Positions 1 through 6,034 of a stretch of DNA of 7,105 bases are shown here, in pieces. Each line of letters opens with the position of its first letter. Position 1 is the stretch's first letter. Made by a program: the position numbers and the translations under genes. The notes beneath the pieces were generated by a model that was not told the origin of the DNA, did no database searches, and was given only the letters and a program-made list of their open reading frames with translations. Origin of the DNA: an uncultured Collinsella sp. (GTDB taxonomy: Bacteria > Actinomycetota > Coriobacteriia > Coriobacteriales > Coriobacteriaceae); NCBI GenBank assembly GCA_902490245.1, contig CABUDB010000076.1, forward strand, positions 1 to 7,105. The letters run 5' to 3'.

Positions 1-1578
1 GGCAACTATAACCAGGGCTTTTCTTATGGCGACGGCTATAACGCGCTGGGTTATTACCAGTTCGACCGTCGATGGTCGCTCATTCCGTTTATGAAGCAGG
101 CCTACAACTACAACTCCGAAAAATACAGCATGCTCAAGGATGCGATTGATCGCGGCAGCGAGATTTCCAACACGAGCAATGCCATGTACGAGAACGGCCA
201 GCTCACTGAGCTGGGCCGTATTGCGCAGGAGGCCTTCCAGGGCGCTTATAACATCGATCCTGCTGAGTTTTCGGCTCTGCAGGATGCGTATGCATACAAC
301 TCGTACTATGCGGTGACCGAGGCGTGGCTCAAGAGCGGCTTGGGCATTGATATTTCGGGCCGCGCCGATTGCGTCAAGGGCATGGTGTGGAGCATCACCA
401 ACATGTGCGGCACCGGTGGTTGCAGGGACTTCTTCCGTTGGGCAAACCTTTCTAACAGTATGACCGATCGCGAGTTTGTGACGGCGCTTTCCAACAGTGT
501 GGTCAATAACGTGGCGACCAAGTATTCGAGCCAGCCCCAGTATCATGAGGGATGGAAGAACCGCTACAGCAATGAGCTCAAGGACTGCTTGGTTTATATC
601 GCCGAGGACGAGGCCGCTGCCGCTGCGACGCCCGTGCAGCCCGAGCCCACGCCGGCGCCCTCGCCGACGCCTGATTCGAATGACGGCTCGCGTGGCGATG
701 CTAACGATGACAGGATGGATGCGCCCTCGACCGATGCTGACGGTGATGGCTCTGCTGGTGGCACTACCAACAACGGCTCTACCTCGAACGGCTCCGTTTC
801 GAACGGCTCTGCTGCGGGCGATTCGTCTTCAAGCTCTGCCGGCAATACGGACAGCGCCGCCTCTGGTTCGACCGACGCTGATACCTCTAACTCATCCACC
901 GGCTCGAGCGATTCGTCCGTTGGCGCCGGCTCTAACAACGGCTCCAGCTCTGATGCAACCCCTGATTCCGATGCTTCCAAGGACGACTCGAATAAGGCGC
1001 CGGACGCTCCCGTTGCTTCGCCGGACAAGAAGCCTTCTTTCTCCGTGCAGCTTGGTTCTACGCTGGGCTCTTCGCTGATGGCTGGCGTCAATAACGGTTC
1101 GACTTCGAACAAGGGCAATTCTGGTCAAGCTTCCACGGAAAAGACCGAGGCTGCAAAGGGCGACTCCAAGGACGAGGCTTCCGAGAAGACCGAATCCGAT
1201 AAGGGTTCTAGCTCTGAGGAGAAGAGCGACAAGTCCGAACAGAAGAAGGACGAGGATAAGAAGTCTGAATCTGAGGAGAAGGACAAGAGCAAGGACAAGA
1301 CCGAGGACGGAAAGCAGCAGGGCAAGGACAGCGGTAAGGGCAACACCGATGACCAGGTCCAGGGGCAAAATGACTCCAAAACGGTGACCACCACGACCAC
1401 GACGACTACAACGACTAAGTCCTCGGGCGGCAACATGCCCAAGACGGGCGACTTGATTGTGATGGCGAGCCTTGCCAGTGCAAGCTTGGCCACACTGGGC
1501 GCTACGTCTATCGTAAGTGGTAAGCATAAGCTCGATCAGCAGAAGAAGGCTTCTGGGGAGGATGACTCGGGGGAGTAG
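1..1578 (+). CDS. Sortase-anchored surface protein with lysozyme-like N-terminal domain (5' partial)
   Basis: The frame is open from base 1 and the ATG at 91 lies inside the domain, so this is the last 525 residues of a longer protein whose start and signal peptide lie outside the window. Residues 1-200 form an ordered, aromatic-rich domain with an ALGYYQFD motif (15-22), an ALQDAYAYNSYY segment (about 90) and VKGMVWSITNMCGTGG (125-140). This order resembles the YQFD...VLWS...HG pattern of lysozyme-like/VgrG-related domains, so peptidoglycan binding or cleavage is a reasonable but unproven inference. After it come a Pro-rich hinge (PVQPEPTPAPSP, about 211-222), an Asn-Gly-Ser/Asp-rich stalk to about 320, a Lys/Glu/Asp/Ser-rich charged stretch (about 375-460), a ten-threonine run (463-472), MPKTG (479-483), a hydrophobic helix of about 22 residues and a Lys-containing tail. 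This is a Gram-positive wall-anchor design: sortase would cleave after Thr and attach the protein to the wall. It is monocistronic at the 3' end, with a terminator right after it. Anchoring is confident; the enzymatic role is not. Confidence 0.85.
   Translation, partial: GNYNQGFSYGDGYNALGYYQFDRRWSLIPFMKQAYNYNSEKYSMLKDAIDRGSEISNTSNAMYENGQLTELGRIAQEAFQGAYNIDPAEFSALQDAYAYNSYYAVTEAWLKSGLGIDISGRADCVKGMVWSITNMCGTGGCRDFFRWANLSNSMTDREFVTALSNSVVNNVATKYSSQPQYHEGWKNRYSNELKDCLVYIAEDEAAAAATPVQPEPTPAPSPTPDSNDGSRGDANDDRMDAPSTDADGDGSAGGTTNNGSTSNGSVSNGSAAGDSSSSSAGNTDSAASGSTDADTSNSSTGSSDSSVGAGSNNGSSSDATPDSDASKDDSNKAPDAPVASPDKKPSFSVQLGSTLGSSLMAGVNNGSTSNKGNSGQASTEKTEAAKGDSKDEASEKTESDKGSSSEEKSDKSEQKKDEDKKSESEEKDKSKDKTEDGKQQGKDSGKGNTDDQVQGQNDSKTVTTTTTTTTTTKSSGGNMPKTGDLIVMASLASASLATLGATSIVSGKHKLDQQKKASGEDDSGE
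772..810 (+). repeat. 15-nt imperfect tandem repeat encoding NGS(T/V)S in the stalk
   Basis: About 2.6 copies of a 15-base unit (aacggctct/c + acc/gtt + tcg) encode Asn-Gly-Ser-X-Ser repeats. Related NGS units recur outside the tandem block near 933 and 1090. Such repeats make a flexible, glycosylatable-looking stalk and can vary in copy number between strains. The copies differ at several bases, so they are not a perfect slippage tract. Confidence 0.6.
1435..1578 (+). other. LPXTG-type cell-wall sorting signal (MPKTG variant)
   Basis: MPKTG is encoded at 1435-1449, followed by Asp and a hydrophobic stretch (LIVMASLASASLATLGATSIV, split here as LIVMASLASA + SLATLGATSIV), then SGKHKL. This is the tripartite sortase substrate signal with Met in place of the usual first Leu. 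The tail is longer than typical and ends in an acidic cluster (GEDDSGE) beyond the Lys residues. Confidence 0.85.
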
Positions 1579-1610
1579 GCTCTCAGTTGCCAGATAACTA
1601 AATAGTCGGG

Positions 1611-1648
1611 ACGGGGTCCGGTGCGAATGTATCGGGCCCCGTTTTGTT
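1611..1648 (+). terminator. Intrinsic terminator after the surface-protein gene
   Basis: The arms ACGGGGTCCG (1611-1620) and CGGGCCCCGT (1633-1642) pair over 10 bp with a single G-U wobble around a 12-base loop. The 3' arm runs directly into TTTTGTT. It lies 32 bases after the stop codon at 1576-1578 and separates the anchor protein from the next gene. Confidence 0.85.
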
Positions 1649-1740
1649 GTGCAACGATTAATTGTGCCCCCTCACACCTCTTGTTACTACCGTTGCCCGA
1701 TATGTTCGCGCGGCGACATCGGTACATGCGATGCGGTCAT

Positions 1741-1746
1741 TACAAT
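1741..1746 (+). promoter_or_regulatory. Possible -10 element upstream of the AAA-like gene
   Basis: TACAAT lies 34 bases before the proposed GTG start in the terminator-to-gene gap, at a distance suited to a short leader. I see no good -35 hexamer at 16-18 bases, so this is tentative. The rest of the 1579-1780 gap shows nothing beyond the terminator and the ribosome-binding site. Confidence 0.25.
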
Positions 1747-1765
1747 TGGCATCGTGCTGCGATTT

Positions 1766-1771
1766 AGGGGG
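1766..1771 (+). promoter_or_regulatory. Shine-Dalgarno site that sets the GTG start at 1781
   Basis: AGGGGG ends 9 bases before GTG (1781-1783). The same frame is open further upstream to a GTG at 1649, but that codon sits in the U-tract of the preceding terminator, has no ribosome-binding site, and adds residues outside the family homology. The 1781 start is therefore preferred. Confidence 0.7.
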
Positions 1772-1780
1772 AACGTTTTG

Positions 1781-3577
1781 GTGTCTGAACAGGCAAATGT
1801 TGATTGTGCTGCTGGCTTTGGCGTGCGTTTGATCGGCTGTGCCGACGATGCGGCTTTGCCCATTGGCATGCACGACTATGCGGAGGCCCTTGGTTGCTGC
1901 ACGCTGGTCGACAAGACCATGTTTATTGCCGATGTGTTGGACTGCGACGCGTCCGTTGTGGTGTGCTGTCGACCCGAGGGTTTTGGCAAAAGCATGAACT
2001 TGTCGACGCTCAGGGCTTTTCTGGAGCGTCCAGCGGTTGGTCGCGCTGATCAGCGTTTGTTTGCCAATGCTCAGATTTGGGATGCAGACGGTGGACGCTA
2101 TCGGGATGAATATGCTTGCTATCCGGTGATATCGCTGGACTTTTCTGGCGCTGCGAGGCGTGGTGCCGCTATTGCCGACGTCGTGCGCGATGCCCTTTCG
2201 GGCGAGTGCGCTCGCTTGTTGGCGCTCTTGGAGGCTCCTGATTTAGCTCGAGATAAGGTGCGTCACATCGAACGTGTTGCGCGTGGCGTGGCGAGCGCGG
2301 ACGAGGTTGACTCGGTGCTCGGTGTGCTCATTGAGCTGCTGGAGATGGCCTGCGATGAGCAGGTTGTATTGCTCGTTGATGGGTACGATGCGGCGTGGTC
2401 TCGCCGTGCGAGCGCGAGGGACGCTTCCGACGCCGATCCGGCAGGGCTATTCGATCGCGTGCTGTTCGACGCCATTGCCACTGCGCGCGATTCGTTGCGG
2501 CTGACGTGTCTGATGGGGGAGTGTCCCGGTCCTGCCGAAGCGGCGCTTTCTTCGCGCGGCTGCTCGTATTGTCTGTCGACGCCGCTGTCGGAGTGGTGTG
2601 ACCGATGTTTCGGTTTTTCGGATGCCGAGGTCGAGGCTCTTTTGAATCATGCTGGGCGCGAGGAATACCTGGATGATGCGCGTGAATGGCTCGAGGGGTA
2701 TCGGTTTGGCAGGGCCTATTGCTCGAGTCCAGAGCGTGTGATCGGTTTTCTGGACCGAGGCTGCACGGCGCCTGTGCGTGCCGATCTGTATGGATATGCC
2801 GATTGCCTGAGTAGGGTAGTTGCCGGGTGGAATCTCGACCGCCTTTCGGTCTTGTTTGATTTGCTCGAGGCCCATGGGTGCGCTGAGGTCCCGCTTTGTT
2901 TGGGCACTGCAGAGTCAGATGTCTCGCCTGACGATGGCATGTGGACAGCGCTGTATCTGTCCGGTTTCCTGACGACAGATATGACTGAGGGGCCAGAGCA
3001 TGGCGATCGCCTCCGTGTTTTGCGATTGCCCAATAAAGAGCTTCGCCAGGTCTTGCGTCTAGTAATTGTTGAGTGGTTTGAGTGCGCTGCCGAAGACATT
3101 CGAGACGTCGATGCGTTTCGCGACGGGCTGTGCCGTGGGAACGAGGATACCGTGAGGCGGGCGCTAAGCCGCATCCTGGGGGATGCGGGAATCGGTGAGA
3201 CCGACCCAGATAAGCCGCTGCCATATCATCTGCTCTTGCAGGGGCTCTGCTTTGGCTTGCCGGGCTATGCCAATCCTGCCTCGAGGCGAAAGTGTGGCGC
3301 GGGTCGCTGGGACATCCAGATTTTCCCTACGAGTGCTGTGTTCGACGTAGCAGACACGATTGGCATGCTGGACGAGCGCCCGCTGATAACGATTAACTTG
3401 ATGTATGACCCCGATGTGGATGCGCTGGGCCTGGAATTGCTGGCCGTGCAGTCGCTACTCGACATAGAGCGCGGCGGCATCGACGAAATCCGTGTACCGC
3501 GCCCCGGCGTGGGTCGCATGCGCTGGGGGTTCGGTTTTGATGGGCGGCGCGTGGCGGCGGTGTGCCAGCGGCTTTAA
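1781..3577 (+). CDS. AAA-ATPase-like / PD-(D/E)XK nuclease-like protein, apparently degenerate active sites
   Basis: This 598-residue cytoplasmic protein matches the layout of the AAA-ATPase_like + DUF1703-type nuclease family, often annotated as AAA family ATPase. It has LPIGMHDY (26-33) and the LVDKTMFI segment (42-49), then a Walker A-like RPEGFGKS (64-71; family consensus RPRRFGKT) followed by NLSTL. The Walker B-like strand is VVLLVDGYD with D200-G201-Y202-D203, where the family normally has DEYD. EWLEGYRFG corresponds to the family's WYDGYRFG, YLSGFLT is retained, and the C-terminal YH (482-483) and RWDIQIFP (D511) mark the nuclease fold. The nuclease E-x-K on the next strand is replaced by N539-L540-M541. 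Members are common as scattered single genes of unknown cellular role, and no partner is adjacent here. The frame is intact with no stops, so it does not look like an ordinary pseudogene. It has 26 cysteines, including a CxxC-x8-CxxC cluster. Family assignment is confident from motifs; loss of activity is inference. Confidence 0.85.
   Translation: MSEQANVDCAAGFGVRLIGCADDAALPIGMHDYAEALGCCTLVDKTMFIADVLDCDASVVVCCRPEGFGKSMNLSTLRAFLERPAVGRADQRLFANAQIWDADGGRYRDEYACYPVISLDFSGAARRGAAIADVVRDALSGECARLLALLEAPDLARDKVRHIERVARGVASADEVDSVLGVLIELLEMACDEQVVLLVDGYDAAWSRRASARDASDADPAGLFDRVLFDAIATARDSLRLTCLMGECPGPAEAALSSRGCSYCLSTPLSEWCDRCFGFSDAEVEALLNHAGREEYLDDAREWLEGYRFGRAYCSSPERVIGFLDRGCTAPVRADLYGYADCLSRVVAGWNLDRLSVLFDLLEAHGCAEVPLCLGTAESDVSPDDGMWTALYLSGFLTTDMTEGPEHGDRLRVLRLPNKELRQVLRLVIVEWFECAAEDIRDVDAFRDGLCRGNEDTVRRALSRILGDAGIGETDPDKPLPYHLLLQGLCFGLPGYANPASRRKCGAGRWDIQIFPTSAVFDVADTIGMLDERPLITINLMYDPDVDALGLELLAVQSLLDIERGGIDEIRVPRPGVGRMRWGFGFDGRRVAAVCQRL
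2561..2608 (+). other. CxxC-x8-CxxC cluster within the AAA-like protein
   Basis: Residues C261-S-Y-C264, then eight residues, then C273-D-R-C276, directly before the family-typical FGFSDAEVEALL helix. The spacing resembles a small zinc-binding knuckle. In the family the equivalent stretch (roughly LKVYSVLDEKFSDYFGFT) is not cysteine-rich. Metal binding is inference. Confidence 0.4.
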
Positions 3578-3601
3578 GCGCTGAGGTGTTTCCGGCTTCC
3601 G

Positions 3602-4621
3602 TTAGTTGGTGGCCTTCATGGGCGGCATGGGTTTCCAGTTGGGATCCTTAACGATCTTGCGGGCGTCCTTCATGCCACGGCGCAGCGCCGGAATACCGGT
3701 CTTAAAGCACTTATCGACCGCAGCCAGGCGAATGAATTCCTTGCAGAAGGTCGCGGCGTTGCCCAGACGGAACAGCACTGGGTGGTAGTCGCCGTAGATC
3801 TGCATGTAGCGGGCCAGATAACCGCGGTTGCGCATGATGTAGTAACGGTTGGTGTCGCTCGTGGAGTTGAGCTGGCGCTTGCCGGCGATATCCCAGTTTG
3901 AGACGGCGCGGGCGCGCTTGAGCACCAGGTCGGCCACAACAGCGGCGGGGAAGTGCTGGCTGGCCACGTAGCCATAGCAGGCATCGTCGCCGTAGATAAA
4001 GAAGCGCGCGTCGGGCAGGCCGATTTTGTCGACCACGCGTCGCGAGAACATGCCGCCCTCAAAGCACAGCTGGTTCATGGCGCGGTAGCCCTCGGGACCC
4101 AGATCCCACTTGGCGATGGGGTTAGGGATGCCGAGCGAAAGGATGAGCTGGTACTGCCAAAAGAAGGCGCCGCCGTCAAAGTCCAGGCGCGAACCCTGGA
4201 TGACGTCGTAGCGGTCGGTCCACTTGGCCAAGCGCTCGATGCCTTCGGGGATGACGAGCACGTCGTCGTCCATCACCCAGAACCACTGGGCCCCCAAGCC
4301 GTAGGCGCATTTAGTGCCGGCGGAGAAGCCGCCCGCACCGCCGCCGTTTTCGAGCTGCGGGGCGTAGATGACACGGTCGGTGCCGCCCTGCGCGTCGGGC
4401 TGCTCGGTGTCGATGCCCCACAGGTTGGCCAGGCGCTCGTTGAATGCGGTGCACATGGCCTCGGTCTCGCGCGAATTCTCGTTATCGACAATCACGATGC
4501 GCCAGGGCGTTGCCGTGAGCTCGGTCATGGAGTCGAACAAGTTGGCCAGGAGTTCCTGGCGCTTGTACGTAACGACGACGATGGCGAGCTTGTCGATGGG
4601 AGCGGGAAGGGTTGAAGGCAT
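3602..4621 (-). CDS. Family 2 glycosyltransferase, rhamnosyl/galactofuranosyltransferase-like
   Basis: This 339-residue GT-A fold enzyme is expected to transfer a sugar from a nucleotide donor to a surface glycan at the cytoplasmic membrane face. The GT2 start is AIVVVTYKR (13-21), followed by IVIVDNENS (42-50), then ENGGGAGGFSAG (91-102), which matches the N-GGAGGF-G signature of the COG1216/GlfT2-like group. The metal-binding acidic triad is D118-D120 in WFWVMDDDV. EGGMFSRRVVDKIGLPD and FFIYGDD (D212-D213) give the acceptor-side and catalytic-base region. No membrane segment is evident. The ATG at 4621 is preferred because AAAGGA lies at 4633-4638 and GT2 homology begins just after it; the frame continues upstream to an ATG at 4756 but without homology. 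It lies downstream of, and in the same direction as, the acyltransferase with a 170-bp gap, and converges on the AAA-like gene with only 24 bp between stops. The precise sugar is not determinable from sequence. Confidence 0.9.
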   Translation of the reverse strand: MPSTLPAPIDKLAIVVVTYKRQELLANLFDSMTELTATPWRIVIVDNENSRETEAMCTAFNERLANLWGIDTEQPDAQGGTDRVIYAPQLENGGGAGGFSAGTKCAYGLGAQWFWVMDDDVLVIPEGIERLAKWTDRYDVIQGSRLDFDGGAFFWQYQLILSLGIPNPIAKWDLGPEGYRAMNQLCFEGGMFSRRVVDKIGLPDARFFIYGDDACYGYVASQHFPAAVVADLVLKRARAVSNWDIAGKRQLNSTSDTNRYYIMRNRGYLARYMQIYGDYHPVLFRLGNAATFCKEFIRLAAVDKCFKTGIPALRRGMKDARKIVKDPNWKPMPPMKATN

Positions 4622-4696
4622 GGGGCAATATATCCTTTCACGCGCGGCGGGCGAGTGCTGCGCGGAAGCTATCGAATACGTCCTTGGGACTGTCCT

Positions 4697-4727
4697 ATTG
4701 TAAAGGCTCGGCGCACCTTGGCGGCAA
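4697..4727 (-). promoter_or_regulatory. Possible promoter for the minus-strand glycosyltransferase
   Basis: On the minus strand, TTGCCG (4727-4722) is followed after 19 bases by TACAAT (4702-4697), giving a predicted start near 4690 and a leader of about 70 bases. The spacer is longer than ideal. A 9-base palindrome, GGACTGTCC (4687-4695), lies just downstream of the -10 where an operator could sit. The 4622-4791 gap holds nothing else I can support; the small GCAGGTTCCTGC hairpin near 4742-4753 is too short to call a terminator. Confidence 0.35.
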
Positions 4728-4791
4728 GCTTTGAATAAAACGCAGGAACCTGCCATGGGTGTAGCGGCTTTGACGTCTGACGGCAGCGTGT

Positions 4792-5922
4792 CTATTGCCG
4801 CTTGAGCTTGCGAACGATAAGGCTTCTAGCTGCATCGATGATGAGGAGCGCCAGAGCAAAGACGATGCTAATGACGGTACCCGTGATGATACATATAGCT
4901 GCCGGGCTGTTTTGGCTGACCAGCATGTTTGCGAGCAACGTATTGAAGACGGGACGCCACAGGCTACTGGTGAGCGACTGCATCACATAGAAACCGAGCG
5001 TGGCGGTCGATAAGGTGACGATGACACCCGCAGTCCGCGGATTGCCTGAGGCACTGCGTCGGGTTGCCGCAAAGAGCAAGGAGGCGGCAGCGAGGGCAAA
5101 CGAGATCAGCGAGGTCGATTTGTAGGAGAGGGCTGCCATCGCCGTGAGGTTGCCGGTGAAGGAGAGTGCTCCTTCCAGGATGGTGGCGAGCGCCAAAACC
5201 GCTGCGAGCGACCGCATGCCCAAGGCGCCCGCCCTGTCCGAATCCACGGCATCGGTAACGTCGCGGAGCAGCCCGCCGATCAAAAACGCGATTACGTACG
5301 TGGCAGCGCTCATGAGTTTCTGGAGCCAAGAAAACTCGCCGGCGCTTGTCGCACTCATGGCGGCCAAATACCCGTTAACAACAAATGCGAGGATGCCAAC
5401 GGCGATGACCGTCGTCGTGTAGCTCTTCTGGGAGAGTCGACACTTAGCCAGTCCAAACCATGGCGCCATGAAGACCGTGGCGGCATAGACCCAGATAAAC
5501 TCAAGGCCTAGCGTGTACCAGTAGTGCGTGTTGAGGGTAACATCGGGAATGGGGGAGACGACCGTGGACCACGCGAGTGCCACGAGGCAATACAACGCAG
5601 TGGGCATAACGACCTTGCCAAGGCGCTGCGACGTCCGTTGCATTTGCGACTTCCACGTTGTCCCACCGTCCCAAGCACGCGCGGCTGAGGCGATGAGAAA
5701 ATAGCCCGAGATCATAAAGAAGACCTCGTTGGCCCAGCAGCCCAGCAGGTTAATAAAACCGAGCACGCCGGAATAGGGGAAGGCGGCAAGCGGCGCGTAT
5801 TCCGGCAAGCCGACGCAGGTCGCTTGGAAGGTCCACTGAAAGGTATGGAACACCGCGATGCCGGCGACCGCGACTAAACGCAAGGCTTCGATGGGTATGT
5901 TGCGTGCGGCTTTGGGCTGCAT
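4792..5922 (-). CDS. Acyltransferase family 3 integral-membrane protein (surface glycan O-acyltransferase)
   Basis: This 376-residue protein has about ten hydrophobic segments, the length and topology usual for the acyltransferase-3 family (OafA/NodX/WecH-like). These proteins move acyl groups, often acetyl, to sugars of exported polysaccharides. The diagnostic N-terminal segment RNIPIEALRLVAVAGIAVFH (7-26) carries the conserved Arg and the membrane His26. The second helix has FFMISGYFLI (68-77), which matches the family FFxxSGYF motif. Later helices run through WYTLGLEFIWVYA, VIAVGILAFVV, YVIAFLIGGLL and a last one near ICIITGTVISIVFALALLII, ending in a basic RSLIVRKLKRQ tail. There is no extracellular SGNH domain. 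The ATG at 5922 has AAAGGA four bases upstream (5927-5932). It is divergent from the glycosyltransferase at 6035 and upstream of the one at 3602-4621, which suggests glycan modification. The substrate is unknown. Confidence 0.9.
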   Translation of the reverse strand: MQPKAARNIPIEALRLVAVAGIAVFHTFQWTFQATCVGLPEYAPLAAFPYSGVLGFINLLGCWANEVFFMISGYFLIASAARAWDGGTTWKSQMQRTSQRLGKVVMPTALYCLVALAWSTVVSPIPDVTLNTHYWYTLGLEFIWVYAATVFMAPWFGLAKCRLSQKSYTTTVIAVGILAFVVNGYLAAMSATSAGEFSWLQKLMSAATYVIAFLIGGLLRDVTDAVDSDRAGALGMRSLAAVLALATILEGALSFTGNLTAMAALSYKSTSLISFALAAASLLFAATRRSASGNPRTAGVIVTLSTATLGFYVMQSLTSSLWRPVFNTLLANMLVSQNSPAAICIITGTVISIVFALALLIIDAARSLIVRKLKRQ

Positions 5923-5962
5923 GACGTCCTTTCTTATCGGTTTGCCTCTGCGAGCTCCATAG

Positions 5963-5968
5963 ATTATA
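5963..5968 (-). promoter_or_regulatory. Consensus -10 (TATAAT) for the acyltransferase gene
   Basis: The minus strand reads TATAAT at 5968-5963, a perfect -10 hexamer 40 bases before the ATG at 5922. The -35 region at 17 bases (GTCAGC) is poor, so an activator or a different sigma contact may be needed. Confidence 0.45.
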
Positions 5969-5972
5969 TAAA
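5967..5972 (+). promoter_or_regulatory. Possible -10 (TATAAA) for the divergent glycosyltransferase
   Basis: TATAAA on the plus strand overlaps the minus-strand TATAAT in the only AT-rich stretch of the 112-bp divergent gap. It would give a leader of about 55 bases. The upstream TTGCCT at 5942-5947 is a weak -35 with a 19-base spacer. Confidence 0.25.
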
Positions 5973-6023
5973 CGCCCGCTGGCGCGCTGACCCTTTGATA
6001 CCATGAAACGACAGGTATTTCCT

Positions 6024-6029
6024 AAGGAG
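6024..6029 (+). promoter_or_regulatory. Shine-Dalgarno site that sets the TTG start at 6035
   Basis: AAGGAG lies five bases before TTG. An in-frame TAA at 6023-6025 overlaps the site, so the reading frame cannot begin further upstream. TTG at 6035 is the only plausible start before the GT2 core. Confidence 0.8.
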
Positions 6030-6034
6030 CACAT

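Noticed and set aside
1387..1416. Phase-variable simple repeat in the Thr run
   Set aside because: The codons are a mix of acc, acg, act and aca, so there is no uniform short DNA repeat long enough for slippage.
594..1527. Long minus-strand open frames opposite the surface-protein stalk
   Set aside because: The low-complexity Ser/Asp/Lys codons on the plus strand suppress stops on the other strand; the products are Leu/Ser/Val-rich with no domain.
1649..1780. Extended N-terminus of the AAA-like protein from the GTG at 1649
   Set aside because: That GTG lies in the terminator tail and lacks a ribosome-binding site; the GTG at 1781 has AGGGGG at good spacing and fits family homology.
2328..3224. 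298-codon minus-strand open frame opposite the AAA-like gene
   Set aside because: It is rich in Arg, His and Pro as expected from the reverse of a GC-rich gene, and the plus frame carries clear family motifs.
3578..3601. Bidirectional terminator between the two convergent stop codons
   Set aside because: The 24-bp gap contains no stable hairpin with a T-tract on either strand.
3953..4615. 220-codon plus-strand open frame opposite the glycosyltransferase
   Set aside because: It is a GC-driven shadow of the minus-strand GT2 gene, whose motifs are unmistakable; the translation shows no recognisable domain.
4742..4753. Hairpin GCAGG-TT-CCTGC followed by GTTTTATT on the minus strand, as a terminator after the acyltransferase
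   Set aside because: The stem allows only about four pairs with a usable loop, too weak to call.
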